From NCBI GenBank assembly GCA_021209875.1, contig JAGYVD010000009.1, forward strand, positions 2,046,001 through 2,110,000: DNA of 64,000 bases, given 5' to 3'. This stretch comes from Rosellinia necatrix. Taxonomy: Eukaryota; Ascomycota; Sordariomycetes; Xylariales; Xylariaceae. Every line of letters begins with the position of its first letter. The first letter of the stretch is position 1. Of the stretch, positions 1 to 11,060 are shown piece by piece. The position numbers were made by a program, and so were the translations under genes. The notes beneath the pieces are model-generated. The model did no database searches. It worked only from the letters and a program-made list of their open reading frames with translations, and was not told where the DNA came from.

Positions 1-777
1 CAACAGACACCGCGTCCCAGGATCGGCGGTGTTGCCTATACGCGACCCCATGACGTAAATGCCATGCCAGTATCATGGCATGATCCATCCAGTAGGTCAT
101 AAAATAAGGCTCCAAGGTGTTATGCATATCATAGCCCCGCCAGAGCAGACATGCGGAGTAGGCAAAAAGTCGGTGGCTCAATAGTTAGACGGCGCCTCTC
201 TCGGTACGATCCCATCACCCACACCGACCGATACGGATGGAGTGGGATCTGGGACAAGCTGCATGCACCAACCCCGCACATGTTGGCAGGTAGCTATGGA
301 TGGCAGGTGGTGGTGCAGGTGGTGGTGCTGGTGGTGGTGGCGGCGGTGCAGCGTGCGCGAGGAATTCCCTCTGGCTAAGTCCCAGATAGGTAGATGGGAT
401 CGTGGTGCAGGGCGACATTTCTCCGTGTCTATAAAGTAGTGGGTAACAGACAGGGCTGGCGTCTAGTTCCTTTGTTGTCTGCTCCGCGCCTTTTACACTC
501 TTCTTTCAAAAAAGACAAGACAAGAGGCAAGGTATGTGTTTATTTACCCGGTAACGTTGTTCAGTTATTAAGTATTAAGTATTAAAGTACTAAAGTATTC
601 GCTATAAGGTCCCAACTACCTAGACAGACCCGACCCGCCCTTACCTAGCTCCCCTCGCGCGCTGGGACCGGAAACGGAACGGACAGACGGCGGAGCGATT
701 GGATCATCTGAGAGCTCGACTCTTTACCAATTCAACTTAAATTCTCCTCCGGCACAGGCAGACCGAAAGTCGCAAAG
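1..777. other. Intergenic DNA, left edge
   Basis: No gene is supported. A GGTGGT/GGTGCT-rich trinucleotide stretch lies near 300-350 and gives spurious open frames on both strands. The last part, from about 600, is presumably promoter and 5' leader of the gene starting at 778. Confidence 0.5.
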
Positions 778-820
778 ATGTGGAAACCAAGCTCCCCGCC
801 CCCACCACCGGCGAACCCGG

Positions 821-852
<32 letters not shown>

Positions 853-1971
853 CAACAACAGCAGCAACAGCAGCAGCAAACGGAACCCGTCACCGGACGA
901 CCGAGACAGGAGTCGCTTAAACAGCCCGTCGCCGGCCGTCGCATCGCGCAGATTGTCAGACTCAAGCCCGAGTTCGTAGCCAAGTAGTATGTGCTCTCCG
1001 GTTACTTCCAATTACCCTCTCCCCCCTTCCCCCCTTCCCCCCCCGGGCTCGAACCCTCGGAGCGGAGGACAGCTCGGTTGTCTCCAGATGAATTATGCCG
1101 AACCCTCCCACGAAGAGCACCCCTCGGGGCAACTAACGTCGAGGCTCCCTGCAGCAAGGAGGTGCATGCCGCCGTGTGGCCCGAGGTGCTGCGACAGATC
1201 AAGTCGTGCAACATTCGCGATTGTAAGTTTCGGATGCAGCGCTCGCCGTCATCTTCGTCCCTTCTCTTTCTCTGTCATTTACGCCATTGTCGGTTACGAT
1301 GAATCCCGCGGGGGAAAGTGCCACAGACACGGCTCTCTTAAGTAGGAAGTCATGAAACGGGCCGTGCCCTGGTGAAACACACCGTCTTGCTTCCCGTCTC
1401 ATGCATGCCGTCGTTGTTTTACTCCCCCCCCCCACATGCGACCGATGAGATCTTGCGTATCTTGAGTGCGCAGGGAACTCCTCCCCCTCCTTGGCATGGG
1501 TGCAATCTACCAACACGCACAGAGACACACATACACAGACACTAACCATCGCGTAACAGACAGCATCTTCCACGACCCCGGTACCGGCATCCTGTTCGCC
1601 TCGTTCAAGTACGTCGGCTTCGACTATGCGGGTGACATGGAGCGCATGCGCGAGAATCCCAAGGTCCGGGAATGGTGGGCAATGACGGATGGATTCCAAG
1701 AGGTGAGTCTGGCTGTCCTTTCTTCCCGGATTGGGTGCTCCTCTTCCAGCCAACTCTATTTTCTTGTGTTGGCCCGGTTGGCTCTATCAGGGGGGGAGCT
1801 TCACGATACGTGGTTATATCGATGCCGTGTGGCAAACCCCTGCTTCTGCGCTACGCCGATGCTGATGGATATTAATAACAACTGCAGAGCCTCGTCCCCG
1901 GCGCGAAGAACAGCGAGTCCGGCGACCCGGCCTGGTGGCGCGAGGCGGAGGAGGTGTTCTACACTCCGTAG
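778..1971 (+). CDS. L-rhamnose mutarotase-like (DUF718 family) protein with polyglutamine N-terminus
   Basis: Four exons join to 167 codons: 778-986, 1155-1222, 1560-1702 and 1888-1971, with donors GTATGT, GTAAGT and GTGAGT. The joined protein shows the family pattern: an RIAQIVRLKPEF strand at residues 55-67, VHAAVWPEVL with the conserved His and Trp-Pro-Glu, IRDYSIFHDPGTGILFA, a VGFDYAGDMERM helix and the terminal KVREWW and AWWREAEEVF. Known members interconvert alpha and beta anomers of L-rhamnose; fungal homologues are commonly of unproven substrate. The first 50 residues are extra: a Pro run, then 19 Gln. That tail is absent from bacterial members of about 104 residues. The cytosolic location is inferred from the lack of a signal peptide. 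I am confident of the family and less so of the substrate. Confidence 0.82.
823..879 (+). repeat. CAG/CAA tract encoding 19 glutamines
   Basis: Uninterrupted CAG and CAA codons in frame with the mutarotase-like protein, residues 16-34. The mix of CAG and CAA suggests either selection for Gln or an older, interrupted microsatellite. The opposite strand gives only a spurious Cys/Leu-rich frame. Confidence 0.9.
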
Positions 1972-4900
1972 TCCCCCTTCCCCGCTCCCGCTTCTGCTCC
2001 CTCTCCCTCCTGGACCAGGCCGGACCGGACAACCTCGGCGCCGTAGGTTTGCGGGGATTGGTGGCGGTGGGCACACAACGTCTAGTTTGATTGATGGGTC
2101 AGATGGGATTGATTTTTGCTGAAGACCCTCTTATTAATGTTTCTCAAACTACGGCAGTAATTGGTTGTGTGATGCGCAAAATGCTAGTGAAGTGATTTTT
2201 GGCCATCAATCCGGCTGCATACGAAGTGACGTGCCTAGCAGACTTCCAAACCACCCCTCTCCCGCGTGCCATTCACCCATAATTCCTTCTGCCTCGTTTC
2301 TTGAAACGGCCGCCTGCTTTTCATGATGGTACGGGAACGGCATGCTCCTTGATATCCCCGGTAGCGTGTATTCCTCACCTGTCGGGGTTTCCGAGCCTTG
2401 TGCGGCTACGCTGAGAGCACTAACCCAAGATTTTGCCAATGCCAATGCTATGGCGTGTGAAATATGTGATATCCAGCCTCCACCCAAGCGCCATCATGCA
2501 GACTATTGATTTCAGCCTTGTGGTGATAACCCGAACCCGCCCGGCTCCGACCGAGTATTAACATATCTTACCCGTCCCTCTTGAGTAGTTATAGGGCACC
2601 GCCTCGACGCCGGCCCGTTCTAATTTTGGCGCAGATAGTAGATAATGCGTATTTCTGCAGCATATTTTTCGTCTCTAGTTCACTCCGGTTTAGGCTCATG
2701 GCTTTTGAACCTCAATCGTCTGGGACATTCAGCAAACACTTAGTTACGGAACAGTCACTAGCTAACTTACCGACCGGCTGGGCACAAACAAGCGACATGC
2801 ATGGCGTTGTTAGTTGTTTGGGTTACACGTGGGCATAACAACGACGAGGTTGGGCATATTCTCCTGTCCTGTACTTACAAACTGCCTTACGTGGAAGCGA
2901 GTTGGCCTTCGTATCTTCACTTGTCGGTAAGGAAAGGCGAAAGTCTGTATCTGGTCTAGAAACTGAGGCTTGCTGATCATAAGTCAATGTTCCCATATAG
3001 CGTCATGCCGTTGCGATACGCATTGCTCAGTGACCACCATCCAGAACGACTAAACGCTGAAACGAAGAAAGCTTCGTTTAATATAATGAGAAACCCCGGT
3101 ATTGGGCTCTAGGGCCTCTATCAAGCACATAGGTAAAGTACCTCTTATCTCAGGGCCCTGGCTACCTAATCTTTGATATCAAGAGCTAACATCCGCCGGA
3201 CCCGACATGTATTGCATCCTAGGCATCTCGGATTGGGGCTAGTTGTTTACCAATAACACACAAGTAACTTTACGTGACGACAGAAAACAAACACAACACC
3301 CTTCATTTTGCGACAACACCCGCGGTGTGTCGGTCGTACAGAGCTTGAAGCACAGCAGCTAAGGACGACTCAATTGAATGTCATTGGCATGTTTATTTCT
3401 GGTAGGCACCTACCTACACTATAGTGTATACTTAGTACATGGTGAATACGATGGATGATGTTAGCAGAGGAAGGACCAACTGATAAGCAGAGCGGGGATT
3501 TGAAAAACGGCTCACACTCTGCTTTGAAATGTGTTAGTATCGACCTCATTCATGCACATACAGTGTAGGTATCGGTCGGGGGGTCGTTATCCGGTCTTAC
3601 TTGTATAGGTTAAAACGCGGTTTTTAATTAGCATGAAAAAAATCTCTCCCGACCTATGGAGCGGAATGAGTGGATAACCAACTCGAACTACACTAGATGA
3701 AGTATGGAATCGCCGTCAGAGCGCAACATTATGTATGTATGGATTGTCTGGTTCTAGTGTACACTAGTTCGCATCCCAGGACGCCGGGAACCAAAAATTG
3801 TGACAACGTGCCAATTGAGATTGCCAAGACGCAACGCACGCGAGCAACACACATACACATACACACGCACACACACCCGCACCCGCACACGTGCTTACAC
3901 ACGTACTTATACATGCACTTACACACGCACTTACACATGCACTTACACACGCACAACGGCGGCGACCCCTCCCTTCCGCTGTAATCGCGATGGGGGGCTT
4001 CCTTGGCATATCCCGTTACATAGTTCAAGGGAGCCGAGGCTGGAGCTCGGCGGCGACCTATCTCTCTCACCCGTCTTCGTGTCCAAGTCGAGTTTGGTAG
4101 ATGCCATACATGGCGTCAGGAGCGGCCGGGCCCTTCCATGGCCTTCGTCAATCCCGAGGGCGAGGAGCCTCGGGAGATTGGGGATATCTCTGCAACCTAG
4201 CCGTCCGGACGAAGGCGAATGGGTAGGGATCCCCACGCCTCCCATTCTAACTTAGCCCGTTCCGTTCCTTGCATCTCGGCGAGATGAGGACAAGAACAGG
4301 ACGCTTTCGCCCCCCAACCCCCCTACCCCCTCCTCCTCGGCCAAACGCTGAAAGTGGCTCTATTACGCCCTCTTTTCGCTCCCGTTAGCAGCTCCCGTTT
4401 TCGAATTTTAACGATAAAGCTAGGCCAGGGTATATAGCCTCTCGAGACTCCACCCAACCCTCATGGGTCGCTGATAAGGGCGGGCCGGGGGGAAGGGGGG
4501 GGAAGCTGGCATCATCCCATTTGATTTGCTACGTAATGGCATTCACTACTCGCCTTACTTGTTAAACTAATGGTTAGTTAGCCGGCAGCAGCCACATGTT
4601 GCCTATTTCTGAGGTCAGCTCAAAGGACTTGGTAGTGAATTGGGGGCACAAAGTCCCATCCAAACCGGCACCTTGGGTCAAACAAATGGCAAATGGGCGT
4701 GTATGGGTTTGTATGGGCGTGTGTGTGTGTGCCGGCCACCTTGGGGCTATCATTACCTCTTCTGATAGGACAATGGCGGGAAGAAAAAATAAGGAAGCGG
4801 GCGAGTCTATCCATTTTGTCCTCTATCCCCGTCGTTTCGGTCTTATTTAGTTTAGATTGAGTGGTTCGCGACCGTTAGCCCAGCTACATATCTATATCTA

Positions 4901-5120
4901 TATATATAGATATGTGAGCCGAGTATAAGTGTATCCCGACTTGGTGTGTTGTTCCGACTCGCGTGACAACAGAGCTCCGCTTGCCCTTTTTTTTTTTTTT
5001 TTTTTTTTCTGAATAGGGATTCCTATTAGTCGCCTTCGCGACGCACTCGTTTTCCCGCCTCCGAGCGCCAAACCCCACGACCGGTTTGAGTCGGCGCGCC
5101 GGCGACCCCAGGAGCTCGCG
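1972..5120. other. Long intergenic region (3.1 kb)
   Basis: I see no protein of recognisable family on either strand; the open frames are short and low in complexity. The region includes a CA-rich degenerate tandem repeat (3846-3954) and a 22-base poly-T run (4987-5008) about 110 bp before the AzgA start codon. The last few hundred bases probably hold the permease promoter. Confidence 0.5.
3846..3954 (+). repeat. Degenerate CA-rich tandem repeat
   Basis: The stretch starts as plain (CA)n with TA and CG variants and passes into a roughly 12-base unit, ACACRYGCACTT with variants, repeated about five times up to 3954. All six frames are therefore low-complexity, which explains the open frames here. 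Confidence 0.85.
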
Positions 5121-7231
5121 ATGATTTCCACTCAAAAAATCAACGAGAAGGTGGCGCGGAGTGCGGTTGGACGATGGTTCAAGCTGGATGGCTGCGGCCA
5201 TGTAAGTTCAGACTCGGATCTTTCGTCGACGTCCTCGGCTTTTACTGATGGGTGACTTCGTGCCGTATAGCCCAAGGAACGGAAAGGGTCTTTTTTCCTG
5301 ACTGAGATCCGGGCCGGCATAGCTGCGTTCTTCGCCATGGCTTACATCCTCGCCGTAAACGCCAGCATTCTTTCCGACTCGGGAGGTTCGTCTTTTTTGC
5401 TCAACAAGAATTCCTTCTCCTGTTTTAGCTAATATGCCGGTAAAGGAACATGCGTTTGCCCAAATACCGCCGAAGACCCCCTTTGCACCATGAACGACGA
5501 CTATCTCCTCTGCGTGGCCGAAGTCAAGCGCGATCTCGTCACGGCTACGGCAGCCATCGCAGCCATCTCGTCCTTCTGCATGGGACTGTTCTCCAACCTG
5601 TAGGCGCGCTCCCGTCCCCCCCGCGACCTCCGTCTCCTTTTTCTTTGCGGTCACCGAGAGAAGAGGCGCATCTGCTAACCTGCGATGGCGAAAAGGCCAG
5701 TCTCTTTAGCCCCGGGTATGGGCTTGAACGCATACTTCGCGTACAACGTGGTCGGCTTCCACGGCTCGGGGAACACGCCATACGCGGTCGCCCTGACGGC
5801 CACCTTCGTCGAGGGCTTTATCTTCTTCGCCCTGGCCCTCTTCGGCCTGCGCCAGTGGCTCGCCCGCGCCATACCCCGGTCCATCAAGCTCGCCACGAGC
5901 GTGGGCATCGGCCTCTTCCTGACCATCATCGGATTCACGTACAGCGAGGGCCTCGGCATCCTGCAGGGCGCCGTGGCCACGCCGCTTGTCCTGGCGGGCT
6001 GCCCGCAGTCCGGCTTCGGCGAGGACGGGCTGTGTACCGAGGCCACAAAGATGCGCAACCCGGCCATGTGGGTCGGCATCTTCGCCGGCGGCGTCTTGAC
6101 CGTGATGCTGATGCTGTATCGGGTGAAGGCTGCTCTGATTGCGGGCATCCTACTCGTCAGCATCATCTCGTGGCCGCGGACGACGGCTCTCACATATTTC
6201 CCCTATACGACGGTTGGCAACGACGCTTTCGATTTCTTCCGGAAGGTTGTCGACTTCCACCAAATCCAGCGGACTCTCGTCGTCCAGCAATGGAACATCT
6301 CCAAGCACGGGGCCCAGTTCGGCCTGGCACTCATTACCTTCCTCTACGTCGATATTCTTGACACGACGGGTACTTTGGTACGCCCATCCTTTCTCCTTTT
6401 TGCCCCCCTTTTCTGCCCCCTTTTCTCCTGCCAACACAATCCGACATGGGTCCTATGACTTATTCTATACCCACTACTATCATACTCTTATATTAACCCC
6501 CCCTTGACAATATATAGTACGCCATGGCCCGACTAGCCGACGTCGTGGACCCGGAAACGCACGACTTCGAAGGCAGCACGGCGGCGTACATGGTCGACGC
6601 GCTGAGCATCTCGATCGGGTCGCTGTTCGGGTCCTCGCCGGTGACGGCGTTTGTGGAGTCCGGGGCGGGGATCGCGGAGGGCGGGCGGACGGGGCTGACG
6701 GCGATGACGACGGGGCTGTGCTTCTTCGTGTCGGTGTTCTTCGCGCCCATCTTCGCGTCGATCCCGCCGTGGGCGACGGGCAGCGTGCTGGTCCTGGTCG
6801 GGTCGATGATGATGCCGGCGGCGGCGGACATCAACTGGCGCTACCTCGGCGACGCCGTGCCGGCCTTCGTCACCATCGTCGCCATGCCCTTCACCTACAG
6901 CATCGCCTACGGCCTCATCGCCGGCATCGTCCTCTACATCGTCATCAACGGCCTCGTCTGGCTGCTCGAGCTCGCCTCCGCCGGCCGCCTCGTGCCCCGC
7001 AACAAGGCCGAGAAGGACCCCTGGACCTGGCGCATCCCCGGCGGGCCCCTCCCGCCCTGGCTCGTCCGCGCCGCCCACGGCCAGAGGGACTTCTGGAACG
7101 AGCCGCCCCGCTACCCCGTCTCCGAGGCCCCGCCCTCCGAGGCCGACGGCAAGGGCCGCAGCTCCTCGCCCTCGATCCGCGGCAAGTCGGCGGATGCGGA
7201 CGGCGGCGCGCGGGACGAGAAGCTCGCCTAG
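5121..7231 (+). CDS. azgA: AzgA-type adenine/guanine/hypoxanthine permease
   Basis: Five exons join to 581 codons: 5121-5201, 5271-5385, 5446-5599, 5696-6377 and 6518-7231. The length equals the 580 or so of Aspergillus AzgA. Recognisable family blocks are [20 protein letters not shown] at residues 16-35, [45 protein letters not shown], the [18 protein letters not shown] block and [20 protein letters not shown] with the ESGAGIAEG signature. The protein is a plasma-membrane purine-H+ symporter of the NAT-related NCS2/AzgA group with many hydrophobic segments. The Ser/Pro-rich cytoplasmic C-tail (last 60 residues) is poorly conserved. The start at 5121 is chosen because it gives the conserved amphipathic N-terminus and a first intron in the expected place. 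Intron 3 has donor GTAGGC and acceptor AAAAG, which are weak but keep the frame. Confidence 0.93.
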
Positions 7232-7856
7232 GAGCAAAGAGCGGTCAGCAGCACATTTTCGTGATAGATAGCTTGGGGCCGGTTCTTTCCCCGCAGGGTA
7301 CGGCCGAGGGCTTCTTGAGAAGATATAAGAGGAATAATAACGAGATTTGAGATTTAATACCCCGCTGTTTTAATGTTCATGATTTATATATACAGGACGC
7401 TAAAGATCAGATATCTTATATAGGATAAATCTGGTAATTTGATTGCGACGATAGAGATATTGGTAACAGTCACGGGTGTCGTTCAGTAAGTAATTTATAC
7501 GTCAAGACAAAACCTTACGCCCGTTACGCTGCTTCGGATCGCTTCCTCGTAGCACCCGCTTCTGTCTCACAATAAACCTTAGTCGAAGGATCAGATCACA
7601 CGGAATGCCACAGGGGGTACGGATCTAGCACTCGGTTTGTGACCTGTGAATTCCTTGGCCGGGAGCGACCAAATAAATGCGAGTGCAACCTTGACTGCCC
7701 AAACCCGAACCAACCCAGTCCTGTCCTGTATAGTTGATGCACCGCATACAAAAAGCTCCTTTAAACGCCTCCATGATACCATCGAAGCCCCAAGAAATTA
7801 AAACCCTCATCTCAGGTCCCAGAGAATCGCAACACATCCAAGGAGAACTCCGCCGA
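7232..7856. other. Intergenic DNA between convergent azgA and ATG3
   Basis: Holds the 3' ends of two converging genes. AT-rich stretches follow the azgA stop (7330-7480). No gene is seen. Confidence 0.5.
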
Positions 7857-9048
7857 CTACAGACCCATTGTAAAATCGTGTTCGATGCCGGGGGTTACGC
7901 TGGCCATGAACTGGGTTAAGTTAGCTCTGCATAGATACAGGCGCAGATACAGACGCAAATACAGATGAGGAATCGGGGATAAGTAATAACGTACCTTGAG
8001 GAAGACTACGAGATATTGATCAACTCGAATGGCCACGTCCTGTTCCTCGGCCTCGACTTCTTCCCAATCGTCGCTACTGGACTCCGCAGCAGCCTCAACG
8101 CCTCTGATGTCTAGCTTGTTGATCTCATCCACAAGACCCTCCATTCCGGCGTCACTCCCCACATTTTTGCCCATCTTCAATTTATCGCGCCGGATCTTCA
8201 AGGCAGCATCGGCACGGTCAAGTAGCGTCTTCATAACGGATGCATGTTTGCAGGGATGCACACTGGCCATCTTGACATTGTTTGCAAAGAAGGGAAAGTC
8301 CTCCAATGTAACGGTCTTGTCCTTGTAATCGCCGACAATATCCTCCATCATCTGATGAGGGGCAAGAGGCTGGCCCTCGGCGTAACCCGATAAATAGAGG
8401 CGTGGCGTGCGATAATACGGTGAATACATGATATAAAGCGTATACGTCCGACGGGCACTATCATGCGGAACTTGTGTTAGCACTTTGAGCCTAGGTGGAT
8501 TTAGCGAGGAACAAGGAAGTAGGGGCTGACCCTGTTCTCTTCTGGGCCTCAGTATCTCGGATGATAGCTTCGTCATCATCGTCGTCCTCCATGTCGGGAA
8601 TCTCATCCTCGTCGTCCAGGCGATCTCCCACGTTGCCCGCATCGTCGACCGTCCGGACATCCCTTGCTTTGAGGGGTTGTGAGCTACTCAGACCGCCAGT
8701 ACGAAGCCACCCATCATCGTCGGGTTGTCCGATGGATTTGAAGTCGTCTCCATCGCCGACGACAGCCTCTTCGTGGCCGGCATCTCCGGCGAAGTCATCG
8801 TCGAGGCGGCGGTTGCAGGGCACACCGCGTGTTACCAGGAACTGCTTCCCGGGAGGGAGGTAGTCCACGCGTTTCGACTCGGAATCGGCATCGGCCCAAG
8901 ACCAGGTGGGAAACTTAAAGACGAGGTAGTCACCAGCTGCTAGGAACTCTTCGGGTGTAATCTGGCCGGTCTTGCGGAACGTCGACGTGTGAGAGACCGG
9001 GGTGTACTTGTCACGTAACGTGTTGACGGTGGAATACAGGTAGTTCAT
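7857..9048 (-). CDS. ATG3: Autophagy E2-like conjugating enzyme Atg3
   Basis: Three exons on the minus strand, 9048-8531, 8457-7995 and 7910-7857, join to 344 codons. Atg3 transfers Atg8 from Atg7 to phosphatidylethanolamine during autophagosome growth. The N-terminus [19 protein letters not shown] and the [20 protein letters not shown] block are typical, as are TWSWADA, the acidic [13 protein letters not shown] linker, [20 protein letters not shown], and the catalytic HPCKHA with Cys about residue 242. The protein ends in [13 protein letters not shown]. The start at 9048 is preferred over the longer upstream frame because it matches the family. Intron 1 uses donor GTCAGC with a good branch site GCTAAC and acceptor GATAG; this is the only choice I found that keeps frame. 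The gene is divergent from eL37, sharing a 1.1-kb upstream region. Confidence 0.94.
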
Positions 9049-10144
9049 GATGGAGATAGTTCCGTGTTTTACTACGGATGTTGATTTGAAGGGGCACAAT
9101 AGTAGTATGGATGTATGGATGTTTGTCGGGCGCAGGCAGCGGCAGGACAAAGGGTATGTATGTATATAGGGAGCAAGGAGCAAGGAGTAAGGAGCAAGAG
9201 GGCAGCCGTTGGTGCCAAGAGATAGATAAACCGGGAGACGGCTGCCTGTGTCTGCGCTGCCGACGACTAAAGAGGTAGCTAGGCTACTAGATAGATAGGC
9301 TGGACTTATTCGGATTGACTAGACACAAGACAAGCCTATGCCTCGTCGCGTGGTTTCTGGGGGTTCGAGAATGACGTGATAAAAGGTCTAGAATGGAATA
9401 GCTGAACAAGCCGGTATAGGTCCTTATGACATGAACGGCGAGACAAAACACCTGGCGAGGGGCAAATGAGGGACCGAACTGACCTGCGAGGGGTTCTAGG
9501 TACCCTAGCTAGGTAGATAGGGACCTACCTAGGTAAGGTACCTACCTAGGTAGGTAGCTTTGGAAGCTTATCCCCGCCTTTAGTGTGTCGTTACTTAGGT
9601 ACCTAGGTAGGTGTCTTATCACCTTTAAGGCGGACAAGTACCTAGGTACCTAGGTAGGTAGGTACCTACATTAGGTAGGGACCTATCTAGGCATCTATCT
9701 GGGTCACCTGGATGGATGTACCAGGTAGGTAACTAGTGTCTATTATTTGCAGAAAAGGTGGGTCTTGGCAACAGAACAATCGATTGATGCATAACAATAA
9801 TTAATCATCATTTATTACGGCAGCTAAGCCACGGAGGTGGGTGCCTAGGTAGCTACTTATTATGTAATATTTGTGGCTGGTGTGCCCGCCCACCTGGTCC
9901 TAATCTCGGCTCCTCTTCGGATTACGCCCTTGGTACCCACGAAAAAGTCAAGCGAGAAAAGCACACACGCTATTCAACACCCTCACTCCAAGACCGGTAC
10001 TAACCAGCAGCTCACGACAACTCTCTTCGTCAGACAGACACCCTCGAGGTACGAAATAACCCCTTGAACTCTCCAACTACGCGACTTCCGATATCCAGAA
10101 ATCCGTACTGACAGAATCCCTCTTTGCACAGTCTCGCCGTCAAA
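9049..10144. other. Bidirectional upstream region of ATG3 and eL37
   Basis: A 1.1-kb region separating divergent start codons. Its middle is packed with the ACCTAGGTA-type repeat. No coding sequence is recognised. Confidence 0.6.
9495..9735. repeat. ACCTAGGTA-type self-complementary repeat cluster
   Basis: A cluster of TACCTAGGTAGGTA-like words, many centred on the palindrome CCTAGG, with TAGG/CCTA tetranucleotide steps on either side. The same words recur at about 12590-12735, 12835-12870, 13100-13120, 22690-22745, 22960-23015, 28825-28850, 28915-28945, 28985-29005, 31220-31240 and 59935-59960. Confidence 0.85.
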
Positions 10145-10706
10145 ATGAGTGTGTAGCCCTGCGACAATCCCGTCTGCCGTCTTCGTCCATACTGACCCCC
10201 CGATCCAGCCAAGGGAACATCCAGCTTCGGAAAGCGCCACAACAAGACGCACACTCTGTGCCGTCGATGCGGTTAGTTCTCCCAATTCAGAACATGTGCA
10301 CGAAGAGCAGGGCACCGGACGGAATCGCAACAATCCATGCGGTCCGATGATTAGACCCGACATTCAAAACGATAACTGACGATTTCCAATCTCCAGGGCG
10401 CCGCTCTCTCCACATCCAGAAGCACACCTGCTCAGCATGCGGATACCCCTCTGCTAAGACCCGCAAGTGTACGTCAATACCGGTCTCGAGTCAATGGCCT
10501 GCCCAATCCGACTCCCACCCCGCACGGCATCGGGCATGTTTGTGTGCTCGGAACTAATTTGGTGAAATACAGACAACTGGAGCGAGAAGGCTAAGCGCAG
10601 AAAGACCGTCGGAACTGGCCGCATGCGATACCTTAAGGATGTTTCCCGCCGCTTCAAGAACGGCTTCCAGACCGGTGTGCCCAAGGACTCCCACGCCCCC
10701 TTTTAA
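10145..10706 (+). CDS. RPL37: Cytosolic 60S ribosomal protein eL37
   Basis: Four exons, 10145-10148, 10209-10271, 10397-10468 and 10573-10706, join to 90 codons. The first coding exon is only ATG plus one base, followed by donor GTGTGT. The protein begins [19 protein letters not shown] and carries the zinc-binding CRRCG and CSACGY pairs, then [20 protein letters not shown] and a basic C-terminal tail ending SHAPF. eL37 is a zinc-containing protein of the large subunit that binds 5.8S/28S rRNA. Length agrees with the 88-97 residues of other eukaryotes. Converges on ELP6. Confidence 0.96.
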
Positions 10707-11060
10707 ACAATAAAATTGTAACGGAAACGATGGGCGAACGGTGACGAAACATTGGCGGGGCATGGCAAATGGAACGGTGTTATTGACATTCGGACTGGTA
10801 CTTTTCACGGGATCTCAGCATGTTTCGAGTTCCGAGGGATATGTTATGCTAGCAGTCCTCCCTCCAAAAATTGCATCACGATCTGGCAAAGAAACGGCGG
10901 GTATTCACGATGAATGTGCATGTCTGCTCGGCAGGGGGGGTCGGGGCACAACCGGGCGGGGACCTTGAGCTGCCGCGAAGCATCCGTCACCCTCTCTCGT
11001 TGAATAGTCAATATCTGCGGCCGCATCACAGGATGAGTCGGTTCGCAATAGGGTTTTTAA
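10707..11060. other. Intergenic DNA between convergent eL37 and ELP6
   Basis: 354 bp with an AATAAA-like signal just after the eL37 stop (about 10707-10714). Nothing else is seen. Confidence 0.5.

Noticed and set aside
1035..1065. GGCTCGAACCC, resembling a tRNA T loop
   Set aside because: No flanking cloverleaf; it lies in the first intron of the mutarotase-like gene.
3729..4070. Cys/Val-rich open frame on the minus strand
   Set aside because: Produced by the CA-rich tandem repeat at 3846-3954.
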